A stretch of 33,874 bases of DNA from Zygnema circumcarinatum (Eukaryota; Streptophyta; Zygnematophyceae; Zygnematales; Zygnemataceae), in assembly GCA_037447605.1 (NCBI GenBank), contig CM074818.1:2005099-2038972 (forward strand), in the 5' to 3' direction. The position numbers were made by a program, and so were the translations under genes. Position 1 is the stretch's first letter. The number at the start of each line of letters is the position of its first letter. The notes beneath the pieces were generated by a model. That model was not told the origin of the DNA, did not search any database, and saw nothing but the letters and a program-made list of their open reading frames with translations. This document shows positions 24,680 to 33,874 of the stretch, piece by piece.

Positions 24680-25977
24680 CTCCGAGAGTGCAGGACTCGC
24701 CGCCACGTGGCGTCTGACAGGGCTGCCACGTGGCAGAAGCGGACAGCCTTTATTTCCCAGAAAAAAACGTCTCTTTAGTTCGCCGAAGAAAATTGGCTTC
24801 CATTGACTTGCAACGGAAAGTGTACGGAAAACCGCCTGTACCCATTCTGTACCAATGTGTGACTGCTTCTGTACGAATGGGAATCGTCTGCCCTCTAAAG
24901 GAACCGATACTGTACCTTCAAGTACGTCACCGTACAGTATCCATTGGAACAGTTCTTAACCAATTCTTAACCAGTTCTGACCAATGACTTAACCAAATGG
25001 CCGTTGGGGTAAGTCAACGTTTTTGAGAAAGAGTCAAATCCAATCGTTTCACCACGTGGGCCAATAGGACGTGCCACGACGGAAATCATTACACGTGGTA
25101 TGCTGTGATTGGTTCAATAATCAAGTCTAAAAATGCGCCACGTCGGATCAGCGCTTTGCAAGGTAAATTGCAGGTTCTATGTGGAAAAAAGTTGATCCAA
25201 TCAGAGTTTGCCACGTCAAAGTTGGGACCCGATTTCCCCGTTGTCCGTACGCCAAACTTCGTCCGTACACACTGTCAAACCTGTAGCTCGCGGCCACGTG
25301 GCATCGCCAGGATCTTTGACGTCACGTGGTGGCACGCGATTGGGACAACCCGGGAGTATTGGTATCTGCACAAGCACGGCGTTTTCGTCACGCTGGACCA
25401 CGCCGGACCACACCGGCCCATGTCGGTGCCACGTCGGACCACGTCGGTGCCACGTCGGCGAAACGCTTTTAACCTGGAAAACGCCCTCGAAGCCAAAAAC
25501 GCCTATGGACCCCACCCAAAATGACATCTCGTGGTTTCAGTTTCTGAGAAGTATCAATCGAAATTAGTGTTTAGGGTTTAGGGTTAAGGTTTTTGTGTTT
25601 CAGCAGTCGAGGGGGTAGGGTTCAGGTTCTGGGTTGGGTGTGGGCTCAGGGATTAATAAAATAAAGACACGCTTTAGGGTTAGGTTTGAACTTGAAGGTG
25701 ATTCAGGTTCAGGTTAAGTTAGGGTTTAGGCTAGGGTTAACGGGAAGGGATAGGTGTGGACTCAGGTCCAGGGCTAAGATTAGATTGAAAAAGTTAGGGT
25801 TTAGGGGTTAAGATAGGGCGAAGATTGTGGTCGAGTGGTTTGGGTTTGAATCAGGGTTTAGAGTTTTTGGTTAGGGTTAGGGTTAGCGTTGAGGGTTCCA
25901 GGTTAGGGTTAGGGTTCAGGGTTCGGGTTAGGGTTAGGGTTCAGGGTTAGGGTTAGGGTTAGGGTTCGGGTTAAGCC
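24044..25977. promoter_or_regulatory. Divergent promoter region, sorting nexin / THA8-like PPR gene
   Basis: 1.9 kb between two genes pointing away from each other. The flanks (24060-24530 and 25565-25977) are degenerate telomere-like repeats, C-strand on the left and G-strand on the right, so each gene sees the G-strand upstream of its ATG. A (GA)n run sits at 24612-24677. The middle (24700-25460) is an island of ACGTG words (cgccacgtggcg, tgccacgtggca, accacgtggg, acacgtggta, ggccacgtggca, gtcacgtggtgg and three ccacgtcgg). About seven GTAC cores lie at 24815-24945 and two more near 25247-25268. CCAAT-type words are at 25060 and 25197. Confidence 0.6.
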
Positions 25978-26543
25978 ATGGCTGCCTCCGGGCTTCAAAG
26001 ACTCGTCAAACTCAGCTGCGCTTCTCTTATTGTCAAGCTCCAGCCATGGCGGCCGCAGCTTCTAGGAAGGAGGCAACGACGAATCTTCCGAGCAGTTCCC
26101 GCCCTACCTTCCAGCCATGGCTATTCCAGCATCAGCAGCAGCTTAGGAAGAAGGAGGAGACCTGAAAAGCCTCAAGTGCGGCAGCCATGTCCATGGCTTC
26201 CTACCCCCGCTCCTCTCTGGTTGGGAGGCAGAGGTCGAGGGAGGTGTTGGGAGGGGGAGGGAGAGGGATGGAGAAGCACTCTCCTCTCCCTCTCCCTGAG
26301 GGAGGTCTCCTTTTTGAGATCCATGGCTGCTTCTGCTCAAAGAGAGGGGCTTTGGCGGACGCGCAATATGGGGAGGGAGGCGGTGGAGGTGGCGCAGGAG
26401 CTGGTGTGGGCGAAGGGAGAGGAGAAAAAGATACGGAGAGTAATGGATGAGAAGGGGAGGAGGCTGGTGAAGGTGGACATGCTGATGGTGCTGGAGGTGC
26501 TCTTCAAGCAGGACTGCTGGTGGGCTGCGCTCAAGGTGGGACT

Positions 26544-26619
<76 letters not shown>

Positions 26620-27313
26620 TCACTCACTTTCTCCTTCTCTCTCGCCCACTCTCACTTTCTCTCACTCTCTCTGTGTCTCCCCTCCCCTCCCCTCCCCCCA
26701 CTGTCTCCCCCAGGTGCATGTGCCTTGTCATGCCATGGTCTGATGTATCACGCCATACATCATGTATCCCTCATCATGCCCCTCTTCATCCCCTCCTCAA
26801 CTCGCATGCCTCACATACTATATACCTCCCATCGCCATGTCTGATGCCATGCCCCCCCATGCATGCATCCCCATGCGTCTGCAGATGTTTGAACTCGTAA
26901 AGCAGGAGCCCTGGTACAAGCCCGACTTCTCCCTCTACAACCGCCTCATTGACTGCCTTGCAAAGGGCCAACAGCCCGAGCTCGCCCTCCAGATGATGCA
27001 GGAGATGGAGCAGAGCGGATGCCCCCCCCATGAGTCCATGTATGCCGCCATCATCGCCTCCTACTGCCGGGCAGAGAGGCACAAGGAGGGGCTCAAGTTT
27101 CTGAGAGAGGTGGTGCAGAAGGAAAAGGGGATGAGGCCCTTTGATTCGAGTTATCGGGTGCTGATAGAGGCGTGTGAGAGAGGGGGGGCGGGAGAGGAGG
27201 CGGAGGGGTTGAAGAGGGAGAGGGAGGAGCTGAAGCTCTCAGGGGTGGGAGAGAATGTGCCTGTGCAACAGCAGCAGCAGCATGTGAGGATCACGAGGAA
27301 GTTTTCAAAGTGA
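25978..27313 (+). CDS. THA8-like pentatricopeptide repeat protein, probably organellar
   Basis: Two exons: 25978-26535 and 26885-27313 (TGA). The 349-base GT-AG intron carries a (CT)n block and is phase 0. The protein is about 328 residues. The first 60 or so residues are Arg/Ser/Leu-rich with few acidic residues, like a plastid or mitochondrial transit peptide. The core RNMGREAVEVAQELVWAK, LVKVDMLMVLEVLFKQ, ALKMFELVKQEPWYKPDFSL is the signature of the short THA8 / At1g62350-type PPR group. Three PPR helix pairs follow: YNRLIDCLAKGQQPELALQM, YAAIIASYCRAERHKEGLKF and YRVLIEACERGGAGEEAEGL. THA8 in maize and Arabidopsis helps splice plastid group II introns; which RNA this one binds cannot be told. 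Several CCATGG starts in other frames occur in exon 1, so 25978 is chosen because it keeps one open frame to the motifs. Confidence 0.85.
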
Positions 27314-28150
27314 GAAGCAGCAAATTTTTTTTTAGGGTTAGGGTTCGGGTTAGGGTTCAGGGTTAGGGTTAGGATTAGGGTTCAGGGTTAGGGTTTAGGG
27401 TTAGGGTTTAAGGATGTCAGTGAATAATGGTGGCAGGGTCGCGCTTTTTTTTTTCTTCTTGGAATGGCTCTTTAAAGTCTTGTACTTTATTATATCTTAT
27501 TTTATGCGAAACAAGAGAAAAGGAGAAGACTACCATTTCCTTTTTTTTTTTTTTTTAGAATCTTGAATGTACAAAACAAGGCAAAGCAAATCTCTCTCTT
27601 AAACCGTATTAAATAAAGCGATCTATCTTAAACCCTAGGGATTAAAAACATGTACTGACTGGCCGTTCCATGCAGCACCAGTTCCGAAATCCGTTGATAA
27701 ATCATTTTCTTGTTTTATTGGAAATCGAAGAAAGTACTGCGCACTTCTCCATTTGTTCAGTCGCTGTATTATGTAGCTCACACGCTCAGTATCGATTCTA
27801 TTCAACGACTGGACAGACGAAAGTCAGAATCGGTCGTCCAATTAAAAGCCCGCCAGAAAATTAACTTTATCAAATGTTCCGTACGATGTAAACCTGGTTG
27901 AACGTGGCAAACTTGGTTTCTGGTTGTTAGTTTCCGACCGAGTTCGGTCCTGTCCGGTCCTCTGGTCGTAGTACCGGAGTGGCGACGAAGCCAACCGTTG
28001 GCAGTCAACCGTTGCAGCTAACCGTTGGATTGGCACTGGAGTGGACCTGGGAGAGCGTCCTGGACTCCTGGTCCTGGTCGCGGTAGCGACTGGTTACCGG
28101 AGTGGAGCCCAAGCCAACCGTTGGTGACCAACGGTTGCAACCAACCGTTG
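27314..28150. other. 3' flank of the PPR gene and CCAACCGTTGG cluster
   Basis: 27330-27420 is G-strand TTAGGG-like repeat right after the stop. 27420-27900 is AT-rich unique sequence, likely the 3' end, with nothing recognised. 27985-28150 holds several ccaaccgttgg words; a segment gttggattggcactggagtg at about 28025 recurs diverged at about 28147. No gene is supported. Confidence 0.55.
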
Positions 28151-28184
28151 GGTTGGCACTGGAGAGAACCTGGGACAGCGACCG

Positions 28185-28433
28185 ATACTACTTCCCACAC
28201 AGCGCTGGAGCTCTGTCGACCAATCAGAAGCCACCGATTAGTCTTTGGGGTCCCCCTATTCGCCAATCAGATTCGTGCAATGTGTCCCTGACGTCCGTAC
28301 AGTGATTGATACCACTTTCCCACACAGCGCTGGGGCTCTCTCGACCGATCAGAAGCCACGGACCGGTCAGTGGTGGGCCCTCCTATTGCCCAATCAGATT
28401 CTTGCAATGTGTCCCTTACGTTCGTACGGTCAT
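28185..28433. repeat. 125-bp tandem duplication carrying CCAAT and CGTAC motifs
   Basis: cccacacagcgctgg starts at 28194 and again at 28319. The following sequence matches through ccaatcag, gcaatgtgtccct and cgtac words, giving two 125-base units about 85-90 percent alike by eye. It lies about 1 kb upstream of the O-fucosyltransferase-like start and may be a duplicated promoter module. Confidence 0.85.
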
Positions 28434-29424
28434 TAACTGTGTGCGAATCACGCCACGCCGTCGCACGCGTTCGTACGCCTTCGTATCATTTCGTACGGTG
28501 CGGGTCGTAAAGGTCACAATTGTACGGACGATAAAGTTGCAGATCCCAACGGTCATATCGTCCATAGTGAGTTTTTGGTTTTTTTCTCGGAAACCAGGTT
28601 TGCAGGTTTTCCTTTAGTCAGATTTTGCCTAAAGAAGTAAGAAATTTGACTGAAGGCCTTTGACAGGATGTCAGGTTAAAAACCGATCTCGGGTTTTCTT
28701 TTCTTTTGCACAGCTCACATTTGCAGGTTTTAGGGTTTTAGGGTTTCGGGTTTAAGGGCAGATGAGAGGTTTCTAAACTTCTAGGGTTTTAGAATGCAGA
28801 GAGAAGGAGAGGGTTTGTATGGTTAAGGGTTGAGGAGAGGCGGAGGGCCTCTGTGCGGATGAAGAAGTGGCTGAGGAGAAGTGCGGAGAGCTTCTGCGAG
28901 GTTTGATCTCTCTCTCTCTCTCGCTCACTCTCTCTCTCTCTCTCTCTCTCTCGCTCTCTCTCCCCTCTCCTCTCTCTCTATCTTTCCCTCTCGCATTAAT
29001 CTCACTAACCCACCCTAATCTTGCATTATCTGTTTTTCCTTCCCCTCACTCTCTCTCCCCCCCTCTCTCTCTCTCTCTCTTCCCCTGTCCCTCCTTTCTC
29101 TCGCATTATCTGTCATTCTCTCCCCTCACCTTCCTTCTGACAACATCAATCTCTACCTGCTCACTTTTTCTCCCATATTATTACCACCCCTTTCGCCCTA
29201 CTCTCGCCTCTCTTCCTCTTCTCTTGTCTCCCTCCCTCTCCCTCTCCCACTCCCTCTCACCCCTCCCCCTCCTTTCTCCACCGCATCCTCACTCACCGTC
29301 TTTCTCACTCCCTCCTGCCTCCTCCCTTTCTCTCCCTCTCTCTCTCTCTCTCTCTCCTCGCTCCCCTTTCACTTCCCCATCTCCCACTCACACTCTCCCC
29401 CTCTCTCCTCCCACAGACTATCCG
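28434..29424. other. 5' region of the O-fucosyltransferase-like gene
   Basis: 28440-28510 has four cgtac words. 28735-28800 is G-strand telomere-like. 28859-28900 is a short open stretch (MKKWLRRSAESFCE) ending at a GT that could splice to the AG at 29416; that join shifts frame against the downstream exons, so it is more likely 5' UTR or a uORF. 28905-29410 is a CT-rich block that would be the 5' UTR intron. Confidence 0.4.
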
Positions 29425-32400
29425 ATGCGGCCTCCTCCCGCTCCCCTCTCCCTCTTCCTCACCTTCCTCCTCTCTCTCTCTCTCCTCACTACCAAAAGTG
29501 AGTGCGGAAGCCTTCACGAAGTGCAGAGAGAGCGCCGAAAGGAGTCGGACCTTTCAAAATTTCGACTCTCCAATCGAAAGCTTCTCGCGGAGGAATCGAC
29601 ATATTTGGAAGAGGTGATTGAAAGGCAAAAAGAAAAGAAAAAACGACTATTTAATTCTCATTTGCTGCAATCTTTCTTTTTTTAAAAAGAAGAGGGTGGG
29701 AGGAGAGAGGGGTTGGGAAAAGCGGGAGAGAGGGAGGGAGGGAGAGAGGGCGGGAGGGCCAGGGAGGGTAGGGGAGGGGTCTCTCTCTCGCTGTCTCCCT
29801 CCTCTCTCCTTCCTTTCACCGCCTCCCACCCTGATGGAATGTAACCCACACATTACCTTCCCTTCCTACGTCCATAAAATAGACTCTTTGCTCTCTCAAC
29901 CTCTCCCCCCCTCTCTCTCCCTCTCCCCCCTCTCTCTCTCCTCGCTCTCTCACTCTCGTTTCTCCCTCTCCCTCTCCCCCTCTCTCTCCTTCCTCTCCCT
30001 CTCTCTCACACTCTTTCTCTCGCTCCCTTCTCTCTCGTCTTCTCTCTCTCTCTTGTCTCACTCTCTCTCTCGCCCTCTCCCTCTCGCACATTCCTTCCCT
30101 CTCCCTTCATTCATTCCCTACAGGGGAATGATGGCGAGCGGTTCCTTGTTCCCGCCTTCACAAGCATCGCCGGAATCGGAAACCAAGCCGTGGAGTTCGA
30201 ATCTGCGGCTGTGATTGCTCGAATATTAAATCGAACTTTATGCCTCGATCCTTTCTCAGCCGGACCTTCAAAACATTGGGGTATGAATATATCTCGATAT
30301 ATCGCCAACTCAATGGTTCAATTCACTTCTTATCTCAAGATTTCAAAGTTTCAAGATTTGAAGATCTCAATGTCTCGATGCCAACTCTTTCTCGAGGGTT
30401 TTTGGGGCGTTAAAGTTCCGGAGGACTGGGTTTCTAGGGGGGAAGAGAGAGAGAAAGGGAGAGGAAGAGAGAAAGGTAGAGAGAGAGGGGGAGAGTGAGA
30501 GAGAGAACGAGAAAGAGAGAGGGAGAGGGAGAAAGATAGAGAGAGGAGGAGAGAGAGAAAGTTAAAAAGAGGGAGAGAGAGAGAAGGATAGCGAGAGGGA
30601 GAGAGAGAAAGATAGCGAGAGAGAGAAAGATAGAGAGGGAGAGAGAGAGAGAGAGAGAGAGGGAGAATCCGCACGTTGTTCTTAACTCCACATATTGCTC
30701 ACTGCCGTTGTGACAGGTCCGAACGGACTCGGAAAATCTGGTTCTGCGAATGCAATCTTCGGCATGGAAATTGCGGAAAACTTTGACATAGAATCTCTCC
30801 GCCGTTTTGTTCCCGTTGCGAGCCACTCTGAGTGCTTAAAGGCGTGCGAGCAGCGAGTGGAGGTGTACTGGATGATGCACGCGAGGACGCACGGGGCGTT
30901 TGTGGATTGGAACACGACTCACTTCAAGTCCATTGTAAGCAGCTCTGAACGCAAACCTGCAATGCAAAGGGGGAATGCACTTGAAAGGAAGAAGATGAAA
31001 GATGAAGGTGAAGGTGAAGGTGAAGGTGAAGGTGAAGGTGAAGGTGAAGGTGAAGGTGAAGGTGAAGGTGAAGGTGAAGGTGAAGGTGAAGGTGAAGGTG
31101 AAGGTGAAGGTGAAGGTGAAGGTGAAGGTGAAGGTGAAGGAGAAGCTGAAGGTGAAGGTGAAGGCGAAGGGGAAGGGGAAGGTGAAGGTGAAGGTGAAGG
31201 TGAAGGTGAAGGTGAAGGTGAAGGTGAAGGTGAAGGTGAAGGTGAAGGTGAAGGTGAAGGTGAAGGTGAAGGTGAAGGTGAAGGTGAAGGTGAAGGTGAA
31301 GGTGAAGGTGAAGGTGAAGGTGAAGGTGAAGGTGAAGGTGAAGGTGAAGGTGAAGGTGAAGGGGTGAAGGTGAAGGTGAAGGTGAAGGTGAAGGTGAAGG
31401 TGAAGGTGAGTGAAGGTGAAGGTGAAGGTGAAGGTGAAGGTGAAGGTGAAGGTGAAGGTGAAGGTGAAGGTGAAGGTGAAGGTGAAGGTGAAGGTGAAGG
31501 TGAAGGTGAAGGTGAAGGTGAAGGTGAAGGTGAAGGTGAAGGTGAAGGTGAAGGTGAAGGTGAAGGTGAAGGTGAAGGTGAAGATGAAGATGAAGATGAA
31601 GATGAAGGGGGAAGAGAGGGAGGGAGGAGGGGAGGTGTGGGAGGGAGGGAGGAGGGGAGGTGTGGGAGGGAGGGAGGGAGGGAGGGGGAAGGGGGAGGTG
31701 TGGGAGGGAGGGAGGGAGGGGGAAGGGGGGAAGGGGGAAGAGAGGGAGGGGAGGGAGGGGTGGGAGGGAGGGAGGGAGGGAGGGGGAAGGGGGAAGGGGG
31801 AAGAGGGAGAGGCAGGGAGGGAGGAAGTCGAAAACCTAAGTACGGATCACCATAAAAGTGTGTTATCCAACCAAACAAGTTGGTGATGTCAAGAGTAGTA
31901 GGAGTCATGTTAAACGTCCACGACATCACTGGTGAAGATAAAGATAAAGATAAAGATACACATCAAGATAAAGATAAAGATGAAGATGAAGATTAAGTTG
32001 AAGAAAGGATCATAAGAATCTCGGATGTCTATTTTACAGCTTAACTATTTTGGTATGCGACATCCTCTCCATCCTCGCTCCTGTCATGTCACATCTCACT
32101 ACCCCCCTGTTGACCCCTATCTCTGCGGATCCACATTCCCTGAGGTCAACCCTGACCTTCTGTTAGAGAGGTGGATCTGGCAGGTGGATCTCCAGTGGAA
32201 GTACCTCGCCTGGTCATCTCCCAATAATGTCAGCGACGCTTTAGGGGACAGATCTGAAAAGTGTGCTGCCATTGGCGGGCTGTTCCCGGGCCTCCGTTGG
32301 CGGGGGTCGTACTTGGCGGTGGCGCCCTTCTTGAAGATGGCGGAGCCCATAGTGAGGGCGGCAGCAGCGCTCAAGGAGGCGGTGTTTGGGGCGGAGGCCA

Positions 32401-33874
32401 AGTATATGGCAGGTGGGGGGAGGGAGGGGAGGGGGGAGAGGGGGGAGGGGGAGAGAGGGGGGAGAGAGGGTAGAGGGAGAGAAGGGGGAGAAGGAGGAGA
32501 TGGGGGAGAGGGGGGAGAGGGGGGAGAAGGGGGGAGGGGGGAGAGGGGAGGGGGAAGTGGGGAAGGGGGAGGGGGAGGGGGAGAGGGGAGAGGGGAGGGG
32601 GAGGGGAGGGAGCAGTTCCCTCTTACTCTCACTGATCTCATCCTTTCTATTATTTCTACTATTTTCTCTAGTTTATCCTTTTTATTCTAATATTCTTTCA
32701 ATCCTTACTATCTTTGATATTCTTTAGTGTAACCATTTTCCTTGTCCTTGTTTTCCTCCTGGGCAGTCCATTGGCGGTTCGAGGAGAGCATGTGCCGGTT
32801 GGGCGACCGCGGGCTGTGCTTCATGCGGTGCGGGGACGGGGCGGAGCAGGACGAGCCCACGCTGCTGCCGGAGAGGAGGGAGTGGGAGGAGCTGAGGGGG
32901 AGAGGGGGCTGCCCGGAGGGTGAGAGAGGGAGGGAGGGAGGGAGGGAGGGAGGGGAGGGGAGGGAGGGGAGGGGGTCAGGCAGTGGGAGGAGCTGAGGAG
33001 AAAAGGGGGCTACCCGGGGCCGCCCGAAGGGTGAGAGGGAGAGAGGGAGTGAGCTGCACGAGGGAGAGGGAGAGGATGGGAGGTGGGGAAGGATAGCGGC
33101 GATGAGGGTGTAGGCGGGGGAAGTGAGAGGGAGGGAGGGAGGCATCTTTGATCCGTAGTTTCTGCCGTGAGCTGCATTGCTATTGAGAGAATAATAGAGA
33201 GCGGAGAGGAAGAGAGAGAGAGATGGAGGAACATTGCAATATGCTTGTATGCATGTCTGCCTATAGCACATTTTATCTTTTATTTTATTCTTTTGTTTGT
33301 TTTACTTTATATTTTATGCTTATATGTGTTCAATTTCTGGTCGTCACAGGTGTTCGCTTTGTGGGAGTGAAGTTGGTAGTGAGAGACATAGTGGAGGCAC
33401 TTTATGAGCTGGCCCTCTCCCACTCTCTCTCTAACATCTATCTCGCTACGGATGGATGGCTGAGAGGCTTTCAGGGGTGCCTACTCATTGGAGAAGTGAG
33501 CCCCCCTCCTCCCTCCCTCTCCCTCACTCTCTCTCCCATCACTTTCTGTCTCTTTCACTCTTTGCTTCTCTCACTCTCGCTCCTCCCCTCACCTCTATCG
33601 CCGTCTACCTTCAACCAATATGTCTTTCTTCCTCTCATGTGCCCCTTCCATTGCCTCTCTTTCCCTCTCTCCCCTCCTCTCACTCACTCTCTCCAGTACT
33701 AAAACCACCAATGCCTTGTTGGAAAAGTCAAACTACCCTTATGTCAAAATTTCTTTAAATCGTTCAACCACTCACCTTTCCCCTCAACTTCTCTCCCCAC
33801 TCTCGCCCCCCCTCTCTCTCGCGCTCTCCTCCTCCCTCCCTCTCTCACTCGCTCTCTCCTCCCCCGTTCTTCTC
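29425..33874 (+). CDS. O-fucosyltransferase-family protein, type II membrane (3' end outside window)
   Basis: Exons: 29425-29613, 30124-30280, 30717-30934, 32040-32412, 32767-32919, 33350-33476 and 33697 onward, all GT-AG with matching phase. The N-terminus [20 protein letters not shown] is a likely signal anchor, as in Golgi glycosyltransferases. Next comes [20 protein letters not shown] with [13 protein letters not shown], the GxGNQ / LNRTL donor-site region of O-fucosyltransferases. Exon 4 has [20 protein letters not shown]. Exon 5 has [10 protein letters not shown], matching the H-x-R-F/Y-E-x-D/S-M-x-x-C motif of plant-type members. Exon 6 has [20 protein letters not shown] then ATDG. These enzymes move fucose from GDP-fucose to proteins or glycans; the acceptor here is unknown. 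For exon 6, donor 33477 keeps the frame open into [19 protein letters not shown]; the stronger-looking donor at 33496 would stop at once. The C-terminus lies beyond the window. Confidence 0.75.
30430..30665. repeat. GA-rich tract in O-fucosyltransferase-like intron
   Basis: Irregular GAGA/GGGA purine tract in the 30281-30716 intron. Here the sense strand itself is purine-rich. Confidence 0.9.
31003..31585 (+). repeat. (GGTGAA)n hexanucleotide satellite, about 95 copies, in an intron
   Basis: Near-perfect GGTGAA repeats with a few breaks (about 31140-31180, 31359 and 31408), ending in GATGAA units at 31580-31605. It sits in the 1.1-kb intron 30935-32039. On + it is open as repeating Glu-Gly or Lys-Val; these frames are not real proteins. 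A GGGA tract (31610-31820) and GATAAA/GATGAA units (31935-31995) follow. Confidence 0.97.
32413..32766. repeat. GGGGA/GGGA tract in O-fucosyltransferase-like intron
   Basis: Begins directly at the donor GTGGGGGG (32413) and runs to about 32610, then AT/CT-rich sequence up to the acceptor at 32766: purine at the 5' side, pyrimidine at the 3' side. Confidence 0.9.

Noticed and set aside
30960-31855. Long Glu-Gly and Lys-Val frames, and the reverse Ser-Pro frame
   Set aside because: They are pure translations of the GGTGAA satellite, lie between a donor (30935) and an acceptor (32039) that join in phase, and have no unique sequence.

Overview
This window is nuclear DNA of a eukaryote with intron-rich genes, almost certainly from the green lineage. 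The evidence is GT-AG introns whose phases fit throughout, degenerate TTTAGGG/TTAGGG (plant-type telomere-like) tracts, a PILS/auxin-carrier-family membrane protein, a THA8-type PPR protein, and promoters rich in ACGTG, CCAAT and GTAC words. A streptophyte or other green alga is my best guess; a desmid-like genome (for example Closterium) is only a hunch. About half of the window is polypurine/polypyrimidine low-complexity DNA, and most long open frames there are repeat artefacts.

Layout: (1) 1-720 is the last exon of an unrecognised serine-rich gene (+). (2) 4507-2110 (-) is an F-box/RCC1 seven-repeat propeller protein in 4 exons. (3) 5159-11040 (+) is ESF1, a pre-rRNA processing factor, in 9 exons, divergent from gene 2. 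(4) 16548-12068 (-) is a PILS-like auxin efflux carrier family protein in 9 exons, convergent with ESF1. (5) 24043-19390 (-) is a SNX1/SNX2-type PX-BAR sorting nexin in 7 exons. (6) 25978-27313 (+) is a THA8-like PPR protein in 2 exons, divergent from gene 5. (7) 29425 to the window end (+) is the 5' part of an O-fucosyltransferase-family protein with at least 7 exons. I built each gene by matching exon phase across every junction and by family motifs.

The genes look like ordinary cellular functions: ubiquitin ligase adaptor or signalling, ribosome biogenesis, ER auxin homeostasis, endosomal sorting, organellar RNA and glycosylation. They do not form one pathway. The unusual content is the repeat landscape inside and between them. 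Telomere-like repeats lie in introns, promoters and even a coding exon. ESF1 intron 1 holds an inverted telomere-like junction. A 50-bp minisatellite overlaps the F-box exon 1 splice donor. A roughly 570-bp GGTGAA array mimics repeated 5' splice sites. PILS intron 5 holds an ATATCGACC satellite, and several palindromic-motif islands lie upstream of genes. I see no tRNA, rRNA, CRISPR array, intact transposon or viral gene.
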